Both the position numbers and the translations under genes were made by a program. Below are positions 1-9,040 of a stretch of 64,000 nucleotides of DNA, one piece after another. The notes under the pieces are model-generated. The model made no database searches. It was not told the origin of the DNA and was given only the letters and a program-made list of their open reading frames with translations. The stretch covers positions 313,666-377,665 of the forward strand of contig JADFZZ010000001.1 in the NCBI GenBank assembly GCA_015232315.1, read 5' to 3'. Source of the stretch: SAR324 cluster bacterium. GTDB taxonomy: Bacteria > SAR324 > NAC60-12. Position 1 is the stretch's first letter; each line of letters opens with the position of its first letter.

Positions 1-1795
1 GTGTGAGTGTATCCACCGCATTGGGTTTGCCACCCAGATCAAGCGCGTTGAGCAGAGTCACCACGTGTTCCGGTTCACGGATACCATTGACCAGATCGGC
101 GACATTCCGGATCTGATACACACTGCCGATCAACTGGATGAGCGCGGAGATCTGGGCCGGATCGGTCTGATTGAGCAACACCACCGTGTTGCGGGTGCCT
201 GAACCTGAAATGGCGTTGATAAATGCGGTCAACCGGCCAAACGCATCGGATTGATGGGTATCGAGGGCGTTTTTATAGGGATGTTCCGGATCTTGTGTGG
301 ACAAGCCTTTGAGCAGAGACACCAGTTGATACAAGCCGCCGGTATGGTTTTCTTTAAATTCCAGCCCATTGATGATTTGAGCTACATTGGCCGCACTGGT
401 TCCATGAGACAGATCGTCGATCAGACGGATCAGATGGCTTTGAACAGACAGAATTTCCTCTCTGGAAATCTGATTGATGAGTTCCGCCATTTTCAGTGCG
501 CCCGTCGGCGAATTCCGATGGTCCAGATGCTTCAGAATGACCAGCATTTGCTGAACATTGCGTACCTGATTGATCAGGATGACCAGATTTTGTGGATCCT
601 CCACTTCATTGATCAGGGTGATCAGCGATGCTAATCCATCCTTTGAGTTTTGAGCATTGGTTTGAATTTTTTCCAGAATCATCGACAGGTTTTCAATGTT
701 TTCCACATAACCAATGATTCCCGCCAGTTTATCCATGTCCTTCACTTCATTCAACAAACGCATGAGATTCGCCTGCTTCTGCGGAGTGTCAAACGTTTGA
801 TTCAGCAACACAGACAACCGCCCGGGACCCTTCAGACGATTGATCAGCATGGCAAGTCGAACAGTGGCTGTTTGATCGTTGTTGTCTTTGATTTCCTGTA
901 ACACTGTGACCACTGATTTCGTTTGCTCAATATAGTTCAGGACTTCCACAATGGCCTGGGTATTTTCCACATGATTCAGCAGGTAAACAATACGATCCAG
1001 ATAATCTTTTTCTTCTGCCGACAGTTTTCCGGGATCCGCTTTGCCAAGGTTGACATCCAGCATGTCGGTGATTCGACTGAATTCTGTCACATTATCCACG
1101 ATTGAAGCAATGGTTTGAAAGGTCTGAATCCGGGCCAGCACATATCCCAGTTTGATCAGATACCGCTGTTCTTCTGGTGAAATTTCAGCAATGCCGGGAG
1201 TTTTTTTATAATTGACCAGATTGACCGCTCGGCGAGGATCATGAATGTCATCAATCAGATGGGCGATGATGGCAATATGGTTGAAATCATTCAGCGTACA
1301 GGCACTGTACCACTGTTTTTCCGGAATCTGGAACCGGGGTTTTCCCTGTGGGGTTTCCAGTTGGTTGCATCCGGATTCCTTGATGGCATACAACAGTGAT
1401 AAGATTCGGTCGCCGCCGGATTCGAGCGAAAAATCAATCAGCACATTCATGTCCATATCCCTGAGCAGATAGGCCAGGTCCAAGGACTCAAGTCCGGGAT
1501 GCTCGCGATTTTCAGGGCTGTTCATCAGCACATTCAATTCCTGTGGCAACTGCATGGTGAACTGGGCAATCAAGGAACGGTCTGAATCGGATAGTTTTTC
1601 ACCCTTGTAAAAATAATAGTTGACGAGGATCAATCCGAAAACAGATACGGCCGCGGCTATTGCCAGAAAAACCCTGAATTGCAGCAGATGTTTGAACGAC
1701 TGCTGCTGTTTCTTCAGACTGAAAGTGATCAATATCAGTCCTGTGACTAGGGCGATCAGGGTTAAAATGATTTCAATAATGATTTTTATCTTCAT
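1..1795 (-). CDS. Membrane-anchored helical-repeat protein, 3' end outside window (partial)
   Basis: This reading frame starts at the ATG complementary to 1793-1795 and stays open for about 598 codons to the window edge, so its C-terminus is missing. The N-terminus has two hydrophobic segments (about residues 4-27 and 42-63), which suggests an inner-membrane anchor. From about residue 150 onward it is built of short amphipathic repeats with motifs such as LINRL, LLNEV and IINGLE. A module near residues 455-540, ending in a 'DAFGRLTAFINAISGSGTRN' stretch, closely matches two modules in the divergent gene at 2105. The two are therefore paralogs expressed back to back from one 309-base intergenic region. 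I do not recognise a named family or function. The repeats resemble alpha-solenoid units and could be a protein-binding scaffold; that is inference. Confidence 0.8.
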   Translation of the reverse strand, partial: MKIKIIIEIILTLIALVTGLILITFSLKKQQQSFKHLLQFRVFLAIAAAVSVFGLILVNYYFYKGEKLSDSDRSLIAQFTMQLPQELNVLMNSPENREHPGLESLDLAYLLRDMDMNVLIDFSLESGGDRILSLLYAIKESGCNQLETPQGKPRFQIPEKQWYSACTLNDFNHIAIIAHLIDDIHDPRRAVNLVNYKKTPGIAEISPEEQRYLIKLGYVLARIQTFQTIASIVDNVTEFSRITDMLDVNLGKADPGKLSAEEKDYLDRIVYLLNHVENTQAIVEVLNYIEQTKSVVTVLQEIKDNNDQTATVRLAMLINRLKGPGRLSVLLNQTFDTPQKQANLMRLLNEVKDMDKLAGIIGYVENIENLSMILEKIQTNAQNSKDGLASLITLINEVEDPQNLVILINQVRNVQQMLVILKHLDHRNSPTGALKMAELINQISREEILSVQSHLIRLIDDLSHGTSAANVAQIINGLEFKENHTGGLYQLVSLLKGLSTQDPEHPYKNALDTHQSDAFGRLTAFINAISGSGTRNTVVLLNQTDPAQISALIQLIGSVYQIRNVADLVNGIREPEHVVTLLNALDLGGKPNAVDTLT

Positions 1796-2024
1796 GGTTG
1801 CCCCCATTGACTTCGAGAATGATCAATCAAAATCCTGTTAAGATCGGTACACTTGTGCTGATAAGTGTTTTACACAAAAACGATTATCGTCAAATTCGAT
1901 GTCGTAAAATGTCCCGATGACATAATCCTTCAGGAAGATCAAGGTCTCTTCATTGAAAGACAATTTACACAACATCCCGGACTGTTAGCGACATGACCGC
2001 TTCCTATTTTTAAATTATTGGTAC

Positions 2025-2040
2025 AACTGTACTAACAGTT
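2025..2040. promoter_or_regulatory. Candidate operator: inverted repeat between divergent repeat-protein genes
   Basis: AACTGT and ACAGTT form a perfect 6-base inverted repeat separated by four bases. It sits about 65 bases upstream of the start at 2105, in the 309-base gap between two divergent paralogous genes. The gap is AT-rich and no confident promoter hexamers were recognised. A dimeric regulator site shared by both genes is possible, but the repeat is short. Confidence 0.3.
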
Positions 2041-2104
2041 ATTTAATTGCTGTCAAAACTCTCATTAAACAAAACAGGTTTCAACTACAGACCAAGGAGG
2101 CAAT

Positions 2105-5100
2105 ATGCGGAAATGGGGGATCACCACCATCTGGTTCATCGTCATGATCATCAGTCTTGTTGGCTGCCAAAAACGGCCGGAACGTACCTTCAAGGTTTCA
2201 ACCAGTTATTATGACCACAAGGAACAGGAAAGTCATCAGACTGATACTGATATGGACGCGTTGCTCCAGGGGATCGGTCAGTACAAGTTTGACGCGCTGG
2301 TAGCCGGATTGGGGGAAGCCAATCTGCAACGAATGGTGTATGAAGCGGGACACAGCAATATTATTGATTTGATCAATCAGATTGGTGATCCGCAGAAACT
2401 GGTATCATTGATGTCCGGTGACAATGCGTTGAGCGTTACTGAAGTGCTGACACTGCTGAACGCTACCGATGAAATGATCCGCGTGGAAAATCCGCCATCT
2501 CAGGATACCATCGGCAAAATCGCAAATGTCATCAATAATGTGCATGACATGAACTCCCTCAAAGACATTGTGCATGGAATGTTGCCGTATCAGGACCTGA
2601 CCGGAATTGAACGTCTGAGTCTGGTGATCGCACTGGTTGATGAACAAGTGAACACCATGCCGAACCTGTTGAATGACGTCGCAGGCACCTCCGCAGGAAA
2701 AGCCAAACTGCTTAGAATTTTGAATGAAGTGGAAGAACTGAAAAAACTCACCACTTTCATCAACAACCTGCTTGCACTGAGCAATGCCACCAACCTGATC
2801 AATTCAGTAGACTCAGCCGGAATGGAGGCTTTGATCACTACGGTTCGATTGACCGCAAATTCAGAGATGATCGCCACCCTGGTTAATTTGCTGGATGTGC
2901 AGGGTGTGGTCAGCAATGACGAGGATTTTGAAGGAACCGCCAGCCAGACCTGGGCTGTCTCATCAACTGGTGGGCACATGTGGGTTATCGACAATCAGCA
3001 GGCCAGCGGCGGACAGAACAGCGCAGGCACACCGGAAGGCATGGCACACAATGAAGTGCTGAGTGCCGAGATGTTCAGTCACATCATTACCGCTGGCACT
3101 ATGAATTTTCATTACAAAGTCAGCACGGAGTCTGGTCATGACTATCTGAAATTTTATATTGATGATGTGCTTCAGGGAAAAATTTCCGGCGAAACAGGCT
3201 GGAGTCAATCACCAGACTATTATGTGGAAGCAGGTGTTCATCGTTTTCGCTGGGAATATGAAAAAGACGCCTCTGGAAGCGCAGGACAGGACCGAATATG
3301 GCTGGACAACATTGTTCTGCCCGGAGACAAGGGAACACTGCGTACTCCCTACGAAAAAGTCGCGATTTTGCTGAATCAGCTTAAACCACAGATTCCTGAC
3401 GCGATACCCCGGATTATTAATGGTCTTACACCAGCCGGAATGGTCACACTCACCCGTTTGCTCAATGGCATTGAATATCCTCAGGACATTCAGGCGGAAC
3501 CCCGTTTGGTCAGCATTGTCAATGGCATTCAGGCCATTCCCACCATCATTGAACTGCTGAACGGCATCAATGACAATGGTGCGGTTCAACTGCTGAGTCT
3601 GGCGAACTACATTGACAACACCACCGGGATTGTTGACTTGATCAATGGACTGGCGGCTCAGGGAAGCGGGCGCAAGGCCTATGATCTGATCAACGCCGTG
3701 AATTCAACCGGTGTGTTTCAATTTGTCCGTGTGCTGGATGTGGTGGAACCCGCCGACATTGTGACCATCGCTGATGGCATTTTTCAAACGTCTCATCTGG
3801 CAGAAATTCTGAACAACCTCTATCTCAATGGACAGAAAATCTCTCAGGAAAATCAAACCAGCGGTTATACCGGTGGACACAAAGTGACGGATGCCATTAT
3901 GGGGATTAAAGCTGACGCAAATCTTTCCATTGGTTACCATCTGGTCCGACTCATCAACGATATCGCGGTCAGCGGAACTCATGGAGCAAAAAACGTGGCG
4001 GATATTATCAACGGGATGGAACCTCCCACCACCGCATCACCGGAATATGGCATCACCAAGATGGTCAAGATACTGTCCGGGATGTCAGCACACGATGAAA
4101 CGTATCTTTATAAAAATCCGACGGATTCGGGGTATTCAGACAAGTTTGGCCGATTGACCACCTTGATCAACAGCATCTCTGAATCTGGAGCCAGTAGCGT
4201 TGTCAAAATCATTAATGGAATGGAGGTTGCTCATTTGACGGCATTGACCCAGCTTGTGTCCGATATCAGCCAGATCCGCCAGATTTCGGAACTGATCAAT
4301 CAGGTCGATGACGCGGAAAATATCGCCGTGATTTTCAATAATCTGGATCAACAGATCGATCCAAACGGTGTCACAAAACTGAAAGATGTGATCCATCTGG
4401 TCGATGGTAACACGCAACTGGAGATCCAGCATCTGGCCCGCTTGATCAATGACCTGGCCGCACAAGGTGGAAACAATGGAGCGAGCAATGTGGCTCGCAT
4501 CATCAATGGATTGACACCTGTCAGTGTCTCTACACAGGAAACCGGCATTATCCGGGTTGTGTTGATCATGCAACACTTATACGCCCAGGATTCAGGGAAC
4601 ATTTATACCAGTCCGGATCAAACTGGCACCAGCGATCAGTTTGGCCGCCTGACAACATTAATAAACGCTATCTCCGCGAATGGAACCGATAATGTGGTGA
4701 TTCTGCTGAATAATCTTTCCAACCAGAAAATTCAGGATCTGGGCTATTTGCTGACGCACACAGGCCGCATTCGCTATGTTTCTGATCTGGTGAACCGCAT
4801 GATCAATGTCCAGTTGCTGACCGTGATTCTGAATGGAGTGAACAGCATTGGTTCGTTGACCCAGATTGTGAATGATATTGGCGGCTCCACCATTTCTGGA
4901 AGTGTGGTCAACGCCAAAGCAGTGGGTGATATGACCATTCTGGCGGATACCATCAATCTGCTGGGATATCAGGCCGATCGGGTCACACCTCGATCCCCCA
5001 CAGAACAGCAACGGATCAACACCTTGATCAACGGCATCAATTCCTGCGGCGTCGGGCCGGCCAATAGCAGTCAGTCTGAAACGCTGTATGATCTGGATTC

Positions 5101-6043
5101 ACCCTGGAGTCATTTGCGGGCGGAAGGACAGTCCTATTGCCGTGAATACGCCAATTATGGTTCTGTCAAACGGCTCAGTTCCCTGTTGCTGGGACTCAAC
5201 TCGGCAGTGCCGTTGTCTCCGCTGGTGGGTGATGTGACTGACACCATGAAAACCGTCAAAGTAGTCAATGGTATTAGGGATATTCAGCAGTTGATCAATC
5301 TGGTGAATTATCTGCCGGGACAGGTGCTGAGCACATTTTTGAACACCATCGACTCCAGTGACGCGGTGGTTTACGGATCTGTTGTATTTCTGCTCAACCG
5401 TCTGAACGCCCAGGAACTTGCGGCCTTGCTTCATTATGGCACAGGACTTCCCGGAGACAGTTCATGCAGTTATTTCACGGGTGTCGGACCACAACGTTTA
5501 GGCACTCTATTATCCGCTGAAACAGGGCCACGACTGAATAATCTGCTGAACAAATTCGGGGTACGCCATGCGATTGCCGCCGTGGATTGTGGTTTGGCAA
5601 CCCCCAATGCCGGAACGCCCCAGGATTTTGACAACCGTCACAGTGGCGGCGGACGCAATATCAGCCTGGGTCGGACTGAAGAATTGCGGATTGACAGCGC
5701 ACCCAGATATCCGGGAGGAACAGGCGCAGGCTATATCCATACGTATCGTGCCAGTGAAAGTGCCTGCAAAAATTTTTATTCTGAAAAAGCGGCACTTACA
5801 GGTTGGTTGTTCCTGTGTCCCAACAAGAGTCAGGAAATCGACAAGATCATCTGGGAAAGCTATAGTTTCTGTCTGGTGGTAAAGGCTGGTCCCGGTTTGG
5901 CCGCAGTGTGGGATATTGTCAACGGAGAAGGTTTTGTGGGAACCCTTGTGGATAAATATGGTGCCGCCAGCATTCCATCTCCGACAAATAAAAATCCTTC
6001 CAGTTGCCAGGTGAATCCCGCGTTTGACAACCCTGTGCATTGA
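2105..6043 (+). CDS. Giant repeat lipoprotein with embedded jelly-roll-like domain, function unknown
   Basis: This 1312-residue protein starts at an ATG with a very strong ribosome site (AAGGAGG, 2095-2101). Residues 1-21 form a lipoprotein signal with lipobox LVGC, so Cys21 should be lipidated. Most of the chain consists of repeats of roughly 25-40 residues ending in LINGI, IINGM or LLNNL motifs. Two longer modules (about residues 607-703 and 774-867) are near duplicates of each other and of a module in the divergent gene at 1-1795. Between residues about 274 and 408 the repeats are interrupted by a Trp/Tyr/Gly-rich domain that looks like a carbohydrate-binding or MAM/concanavalin-like beta-sandwich. 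The last 180 residues are cysteine-containing and non-repetitive. A surface or periplasmic scaffold or adhesin is plausible. I do not recognise the family. Confidence 0.85.
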   Translation: MRKWGITTIWFIVMIISLVGCQKRPERTFKVSTSYYDHKEQESHQTDTDMDALLQGIGQYKFDALVAGLGEANLQRMVYEAGHSNIIDLINQIGDPQKLVSLMSGDNALSVTEVLTLLNATDEMIRVENPPSQDTIGKIANVINNVHDMNSLKDIVHGMLPYQDLTGIERLSLVIALVDEQVNTMPNLLNDVAGTSAGKAKLLRILNEVEELKKLTTFINNLLALSNATNLINSVDSAGMEALITTVRLTANSEMIATLVNLLDVQGVVSNDEDFEGTASQTWAVSSTGGHMWVIDNQQASGGQNSAGTPEGMAHNEVLSAEMFSHIITAGTMNFHYKVSTESGHDYLKFYIDDVLQGKISGETGWSQSPDYYVEAGVHRFRWEYEKDASGSAGQDRIWLDNIVLPGDKGTLRTPYEKVAILLNQLKPQIPDAIPRIINGLTPAGMVTLTRLLNGIEYPQDIQAEPRLVSIVNGIQAIPTIIELLNGINDNGAVQLLSLANYIDNTTGIVDLINGLAAQGSGRKAYDLINAVNSTGVFQFVRVLDVVEPADIVTIADGIFQTSHLAEILNNLYLNGQKISQENQTSGYTGGHKVTDAIMGIKADANLSIGYHLVRLINDIAVSGTHGAKNVADIINGMEPPTTASPEYGITKMVKILSGMSAHDETYLYKNPTDSGYSDKFGRLTTLINSISESGASSVVKIINGMEVAHLTALTQLVSDISQIRQISELINQVDDAENIAVIFNNLDQQIDPNGVTKLKDVIHLVDGNTQLEIQHLARLINDLAAQGGNNGASNVARIINGLTPVSVSTQETGIIRVVLIMQHLYAQDSGNIYTSPDQTGTSDQFGRLTTLINAISANGTDNVVILLNNLSNQKIQDLGYLLTHTGRIRYVSDLVNRMINVQLLTVILNGVNSIGSLTQIVNDIGGSTISGSVVNAKAVGDMTILADTINLLGYQADRVTPRSPTEQQRINTLINGINSCGVGPANSSQSETLYDLDSPWSHLRAEGQSYCREYANYGSVKRLSSLLLGLNSAVPLSPLVGDVTDTMKTVKVVNGIRDIQQLINLVNYLPGQVLSTFLNTIDSSDAVVYGSVVFLLNRLNAQELAALLHYGTGLPGDSSCSYFTGVGPQRLGTLLSAETGPRLNNLLNKFGVRHAIAAVDCGLATPNAGTPQDFDNRHSGGGRNISLGRTEELRIDSAPRYPGGTGAGYIHTYRASESACKNFYSEKAALTGWLFLCPNKSQEIDKIIWESYSFCLVVKAGPGLAAVWDIVNGEGFVGTLVDKYGAASIPSPTNKNPSSCQVNPAFDNPVH

Positions 6044-6225
6044 TCGCCCTTGAAAACATCAGCCTGAGGACACAATTGTCCGAGGGCTGAGGTGGTCATG
6101 ATTCGGCAAACACTGAATCTATTCAATGGAAAATTCAACCGAACTCCTCCATTTTTCTCTTGTGGAATCAATGGGAATTCTCTATTCCTGACCAAATTAA
6201 AGTAACAATTTATTTTGGGTTGAGC

Positions 6226-7401
6226 ATGTTCCTGTCCAGAGATCTGACATCTGTTTTTCAGCAAAGCCGAAAGATGTTTCCCGCTGTTTTGATTACCGGA
6301 CCTCGTCAGTCTGGCAAAACGACTTTTTTAAAAGAAGAAACAGCGGCAACCTATTGCAGTTTTGATGATCCCTTGAGTCGCGATTTCGCAAAGCAGGATC
6401 CCCATGCTTTTCTGGATCAGTTTCAGGGAAAACCGGTAATTCTGGATGAAATTCAGTATTCTCCTTCTATTTTGCCGTATCTGAAAATGCGGATTGACCA
6501 GGATCGAACTCCGGGCCAGTGGTTGATGACCGGCTCTCAGCAATTTCATCTGATGAGCAATATCTCGGAATCCTTGGCCGGACGGGTGGCCATTCTGGAA
6601 TTGCCGCCATTCAGTCTTCATGAAGTGAAGGAACAAAAAATTTCCCTCTCAAAATTATTGTGGAACGGATTTTATCCGGAGCTTGTCTGTTTTCCGGAAA
6701 AACGTGAACTCTGGGTAAAATCCTACATCCAGACCTATCTGGAACGAGATGTCCGCCAAATAGAGGAAATCCGGAATTTTCGTGGATTTGAACTATTTGT
6801 TCAACTCTGTGCGGCGCATCACTCTCAGGAATTCCATCCAGCGACGCTGGCCAGTCAGTGTGGTGTTTCACAACCGACGATCAAATCATGGAGCAAGGTT
6901 CTGGAAATGAGCTATCTGGCTTTGCTACTGCAACCCTATTTCAATAATTTTGGAAAGCGAATCATCAAGGCGCCCAAATTCTATTTCAGTGATCCCGCTC
7001 TCGTTGCCTGGATGACACGTCAACCCTCTCAAGACGCACTTCTAGTGGGGAATATGGGCGGAGCTTTATTTGAAGGGATGATCATTTCAGAAGCGTGGAA
7101 GATTTTTTTGAGTCTTGGCAAAAAACCATCCCTTTACTTTTGGCGTTCTCAAGGAGGCCTGGAAGTGGATTTGCTGATTCACGCACAAGGAACACTCTAT
7201 CCGGTTGAAATCAAATTGACTTCCACCCCCACTGCCAATCATGTGATCCCTCTGAACCAATTCAAGCAGATCGCAGAGGAAATATCCTCGCCACAAGGTA
7301 TTCTGGTGTGCAATGTAGACCGGGAACAGGCTTTGCCGGGAAACAACAAGGCATTGCCCTGGTGGATGTTCTCTGAATGGATGAACGAATTGCTCTCGTA
7401 G
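6226..7401 (+). CDS. AAA ATPase with DUF4143 C-terminal domain
   Basis: This is a member of the AAA_14/DUF4143 family: an N-terminal P-loop domain (Walker A GPRQSGKT, Walker B VILDEIQ) followed by a winged-helix region and a C-terminal DUF4143 domain with nuclease-like features (EVDLLI, then PVEIKLT). Family members are widespread, often horizontally mobile, and have been suggested to act in defence or toxin-like roles, but their substrates are unknown. I chose ATG 6226, which begins MFLSRDL as is typical for the family. An upstream in-frame ATG at 6160 would add 22 residues without family similarity. No strong ribosome site precedes either start. The gene stands alone between the repeat lipoprotein and a small membrane-protein pair. 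Confidence 0.85.
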   Translation: MFLSRDLTSVFQQSRKMFPAVLITGPRQSGKTTFLKEETAATYCSFDDPLSRDFAKQDPHAFLDQFQGKPVILDEIQYSPSILPYLKMRIDQDRTPGQWLMTGSQQFHLMSNISESLAGRVAILELPPFSLHEVKEQKISLSKLLWNGFYPELVCFPEKRELWVKSYIQTYLERDVRQIEEIRNFRGFELFVQLCAAHHSQEFHPATLASQCGVSQPTIKSWSKVLEMSYLALLLQPYFNNFGKRIIKAPKFYFSDPALVAWMTRQPSQDALLVGNMGGALFEGMIISEAWKIFLSLGKKPSLYFWRSQGGLEVDLLIHAQGTLYPVEIKLTSTPTANHVIPLNQFKQIAEEISSPQGILVCNVDREQALPGNNKALPWWMFSEWMNELLS

Positions 7402-7560
7402 CGCCCCCCGATTTCCTCTCAGCCAGTACTCTGCTTGATCCCCGCAAAATTACAGACTCCATCATTAAGCAGAATTTTCGCTTGAGTTCGTTAAAATCTC
7501 ATGCCACTGTTTTTTGCGTTTTCATCCAACTGTAAATTCTGCTTTCAGGGGAGTCCATCC

Positions 7561-7932
7561 ATGATTTCAATCATCAACGTATTGCTGTTTGCCGGTGCCG
7601 GATTGCTTGCGGTATCTCTTTATCAACTCAAACTGCGTCAGTCCCGGCAGATGGAAGCGTTGTTTTCCGACATACGGGAACTCCAGCAAAGTCTGAAAAT
7701 GGAGTTGTCGCCATCAGAGGGCAACGGTAGCCGTAAACCGGGGGTTTTCCTGTCCATCAAAATTCGCGATCCTCTGGGGGTTGCCCGAAAAGAATCAAAA
7801 CTGGCACCTCTCGTAGCGGATATTGCTCCGGGCATTGTGACTAGGGAAGTGTATAAACAAGTAAGAAAAGAATCGCTTCAAATGCTGGCACAGCGGGGTG
7901 TTGAAGCGGATGTCGATATTGTCATTCAGTAA
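7561..7932 (+). CDS. Small membrane-anchored protein of unknown function
   Basis: The 123-residue product starts at ATG 7561, nine bases after a GGGGAG ribosome site. An upstream in-frame ATG at 7501 lacks one. Residues 3-20 form a transmembrane helix, followed by a charged, probably coiled segment (about residues 22-48) and a soluble C-terminal domain containing a 'SIKIRDPLGVARKESKLAPL' stretch. No named family was recognised. It lies 17 bases upstream of a second small membrane-anchored gene with a near-identical GGGGAG site, so the two are almost certainly co-transcribed and may act together at the inner membrane. Confidence 0.7.
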   Translation: MISIINVLLFAGAGLLAVSLYQLKLRQSRQMEALFSDIRELQQSLKMELSPSEGNGSRKPGVFLSIKIRDPLGVARKESKLAPLVADIAPGIVTREVYKQVRKESLQMLAQRGVEADVDIVIQ

Positions 7933-7949
7933 TAAAGGGGAGACGACAC

Positions 7950-8384
7950 ATGGAATTTATATTATTGGGGGGATTGGCCGGGTTGGTGGCTGTAATGTCC
8001 CGAATGGTTCATCAATGGCATTATCAACTGACACAGTTGCAGGAACTCCGGCGGCAAACACGGACCATGCTGGAGATTCGTAAAAGTGATGAATTTAAAA
8101 AAATGGAATTCAAAGAAAAGCAGGAACTTGCTGAACGTGCGATAGAGACAGGAACCACTACAGTTGAATCAATCCACCAGATCATCTCAGGGTTGACCTT
8201 TGGTATTCTCGAAAGCATTCCGGCAACCAGCCTCACCTCCCGGTTAGTCCGTGAAATTCATGACAAAACTGCTGGAACCATTTATTCCACCATCCGAACG
8301 GTAAATCGCCAGATCGGAGAATTGGCCAATGATATGGTGGGGGCCGCCAATACCAGCACTTCAACTGAAGCCTCCGAAAATTAG
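7950..8384 (+). CDS. Small membrane-anchored coiled-coil protein of unknown function
   Basis: The 144-residue protein starts 8 bases after a GGGGAG ribosome site. The first 16 residues are hydrophobic and glycine-rich, a likely single membrane anchor. Residues about 25-72 are strongly charged and heptad-like, consistent with a coiled coil. The remainder is amphipathic and ends in a Ser/Thr-rich tail. It is the second gene of a two-gene unit with 7561-7932 and is followed by a bidirectional terminator. No family is recognised. Confidence 0.7.
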   Translation: MEFILLGGLAGLVAVMSRMVHQWHYQLTQLQELRRQTRTMLEIRKSDEFKKMEFKEKQELAERAIETGTTTVESIHQIISGLTFGILESIPATSLTSRLVREIHDKTAGTIYSTIRTVNRQIGELANDMVGAANTSTSTEASEN

Positions 8385-8402
8385 GAGTCCCGCCCAAGTT
8401 TG

Positions 8403-8427
8403 ACGGGCACGTAGTCCCGTCCTACCG
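8403..8427. repeat. Copy of a dispersed CGGG-ACGT-CCCG palindrome
   Basis: The sequence ACGGGCACGTAGTCCCGT followed by CCTACCG is a small palindrome with a CTACC tail. Related units occur at 27578-27604, 43031-43054 and 43721-43745. All lie between genes, so this is a REP-like dispersed repeat family in this genome. Confidence 0.5.
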
Positions 8428-8467
8428 TAGAACTGAACAGCCATGGAGTCCCGCCACTCTAAAAAAT

Positions 8468-8493
8468 CTGCCTGATTCTTCAAGGTCAGGCAG
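8468..8493. terminator. Bidirectional terminator hairpin
   Basis: CTGCCTGA and TCAGGCAG form a perfect 8-bp stem with a 10-base loop, flanked by A-rich sequence on the left and AAATCATTT on the right. It lies between the convergent ends of the gene at 7950-8384 and the HIT gene at 8502-8915 and would serve both. Confidence 0.7.
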
Positions 8494-8501
8494 AAATCAT
8501 T

Positions 8502-8915
8502 TCAGTCTTTCAAACAATTTCTGATCAGTTGCCCGACCTTGCTCATTTCACCTTCCGGATAAGGTTTTCTGTTTTTAAAGCTATAATAGGAACTGTTGAC
8601 AGCCCGGGGAATGATATGAAAATGAACATGGGGCACTTCCTGTCCTGCATGCGGCCCATTGTTCAATATAATATTGTAATCCAGACCGCCCATTGCCCGG
8701 CTGACAGCGCGCGCGGTTGTTTGCAGAGTCAGCATCAGTGCCGTCACTTCTTCTGTGGAAAGTTGTTCCAGTTTCATGACTTCATGTTTGGGAACAACCA
8801 GTGTGTGTCCATGAAAACAGGGAAGAATATCCAGAAACGCAATTTCACTTTCGGTCTCCAGAATTTTTTCACAAGGAATTTCCTTGTTGATAATTCGGGT
8901 AAAAATTGAGGGCAT
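8502..8915 (-). CDS. HIT family nucleotide hydrolase
   Basis: This 137-residue protein is a full-length histidine-triad (HIT) hydrolase of the HINT/Fhit-like group. The catalytic motif is HVHFHIIPR near residue 95, and a conserved 'HTLVVPKHEV' stretch lies upstream. HIT proteins hydrolyse nucleoside phosphoramidates, dinucleoside polyphosphates or adenylylated substrates; which one applies here cannot be told from sequence. A second, only distantly similar HIT protein is encoded at 37170. The gene lies downstream of the large unknown gene at 9041-10729 with a 125-base gap. Confidence 0.92.
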   Translation of the reverse strand: MPSIFTRIINKEIPCEKILETESEIAFLDILPCFHGHTLVVPKHEVMKLEQLSTEEVTALMLTLQTTARAVSRAMGGLDYNIILNNGPHAGQEVPHVHFHIIPRAVNSSYYSFKNRKPYPEGEMSKVGQLIRNCLKD

Positions 8916-8951
8916 AAATTTCCTTTATCCTGAGATCTGTTAGAAAATGGA

Positions 8952-8965
8952 ATGCCGTCCGGCAT
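8952..8965. other. Perfect short palindrome between two leftward genes
   Basis: ATGCCG-TC-CGGCAT is a perfect palindrome between the unknown gene at 9041 and the HIT gene at 8502. It could be an operator or a weak attenuator. There is no T-run, so a rho-independent terminator is less likely. Confidence 0.3.
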
Positions 8966-9040
8966 GGCATAAAACGATTGAAACCCTATCATGATTGCGT
9001 TGTCGCTGTCGAGGCGTTTATCCATGGTGGTTGCGCAAAA

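Noticed and set aside
251..1472. Several plus-strand frames with repeated HFIDQ/LIDQ strings in the first 1.5 kb
   Set aside because: They are antisense shadows of the minus-strand repeat protein at 1-1795, which is open across the whole region.
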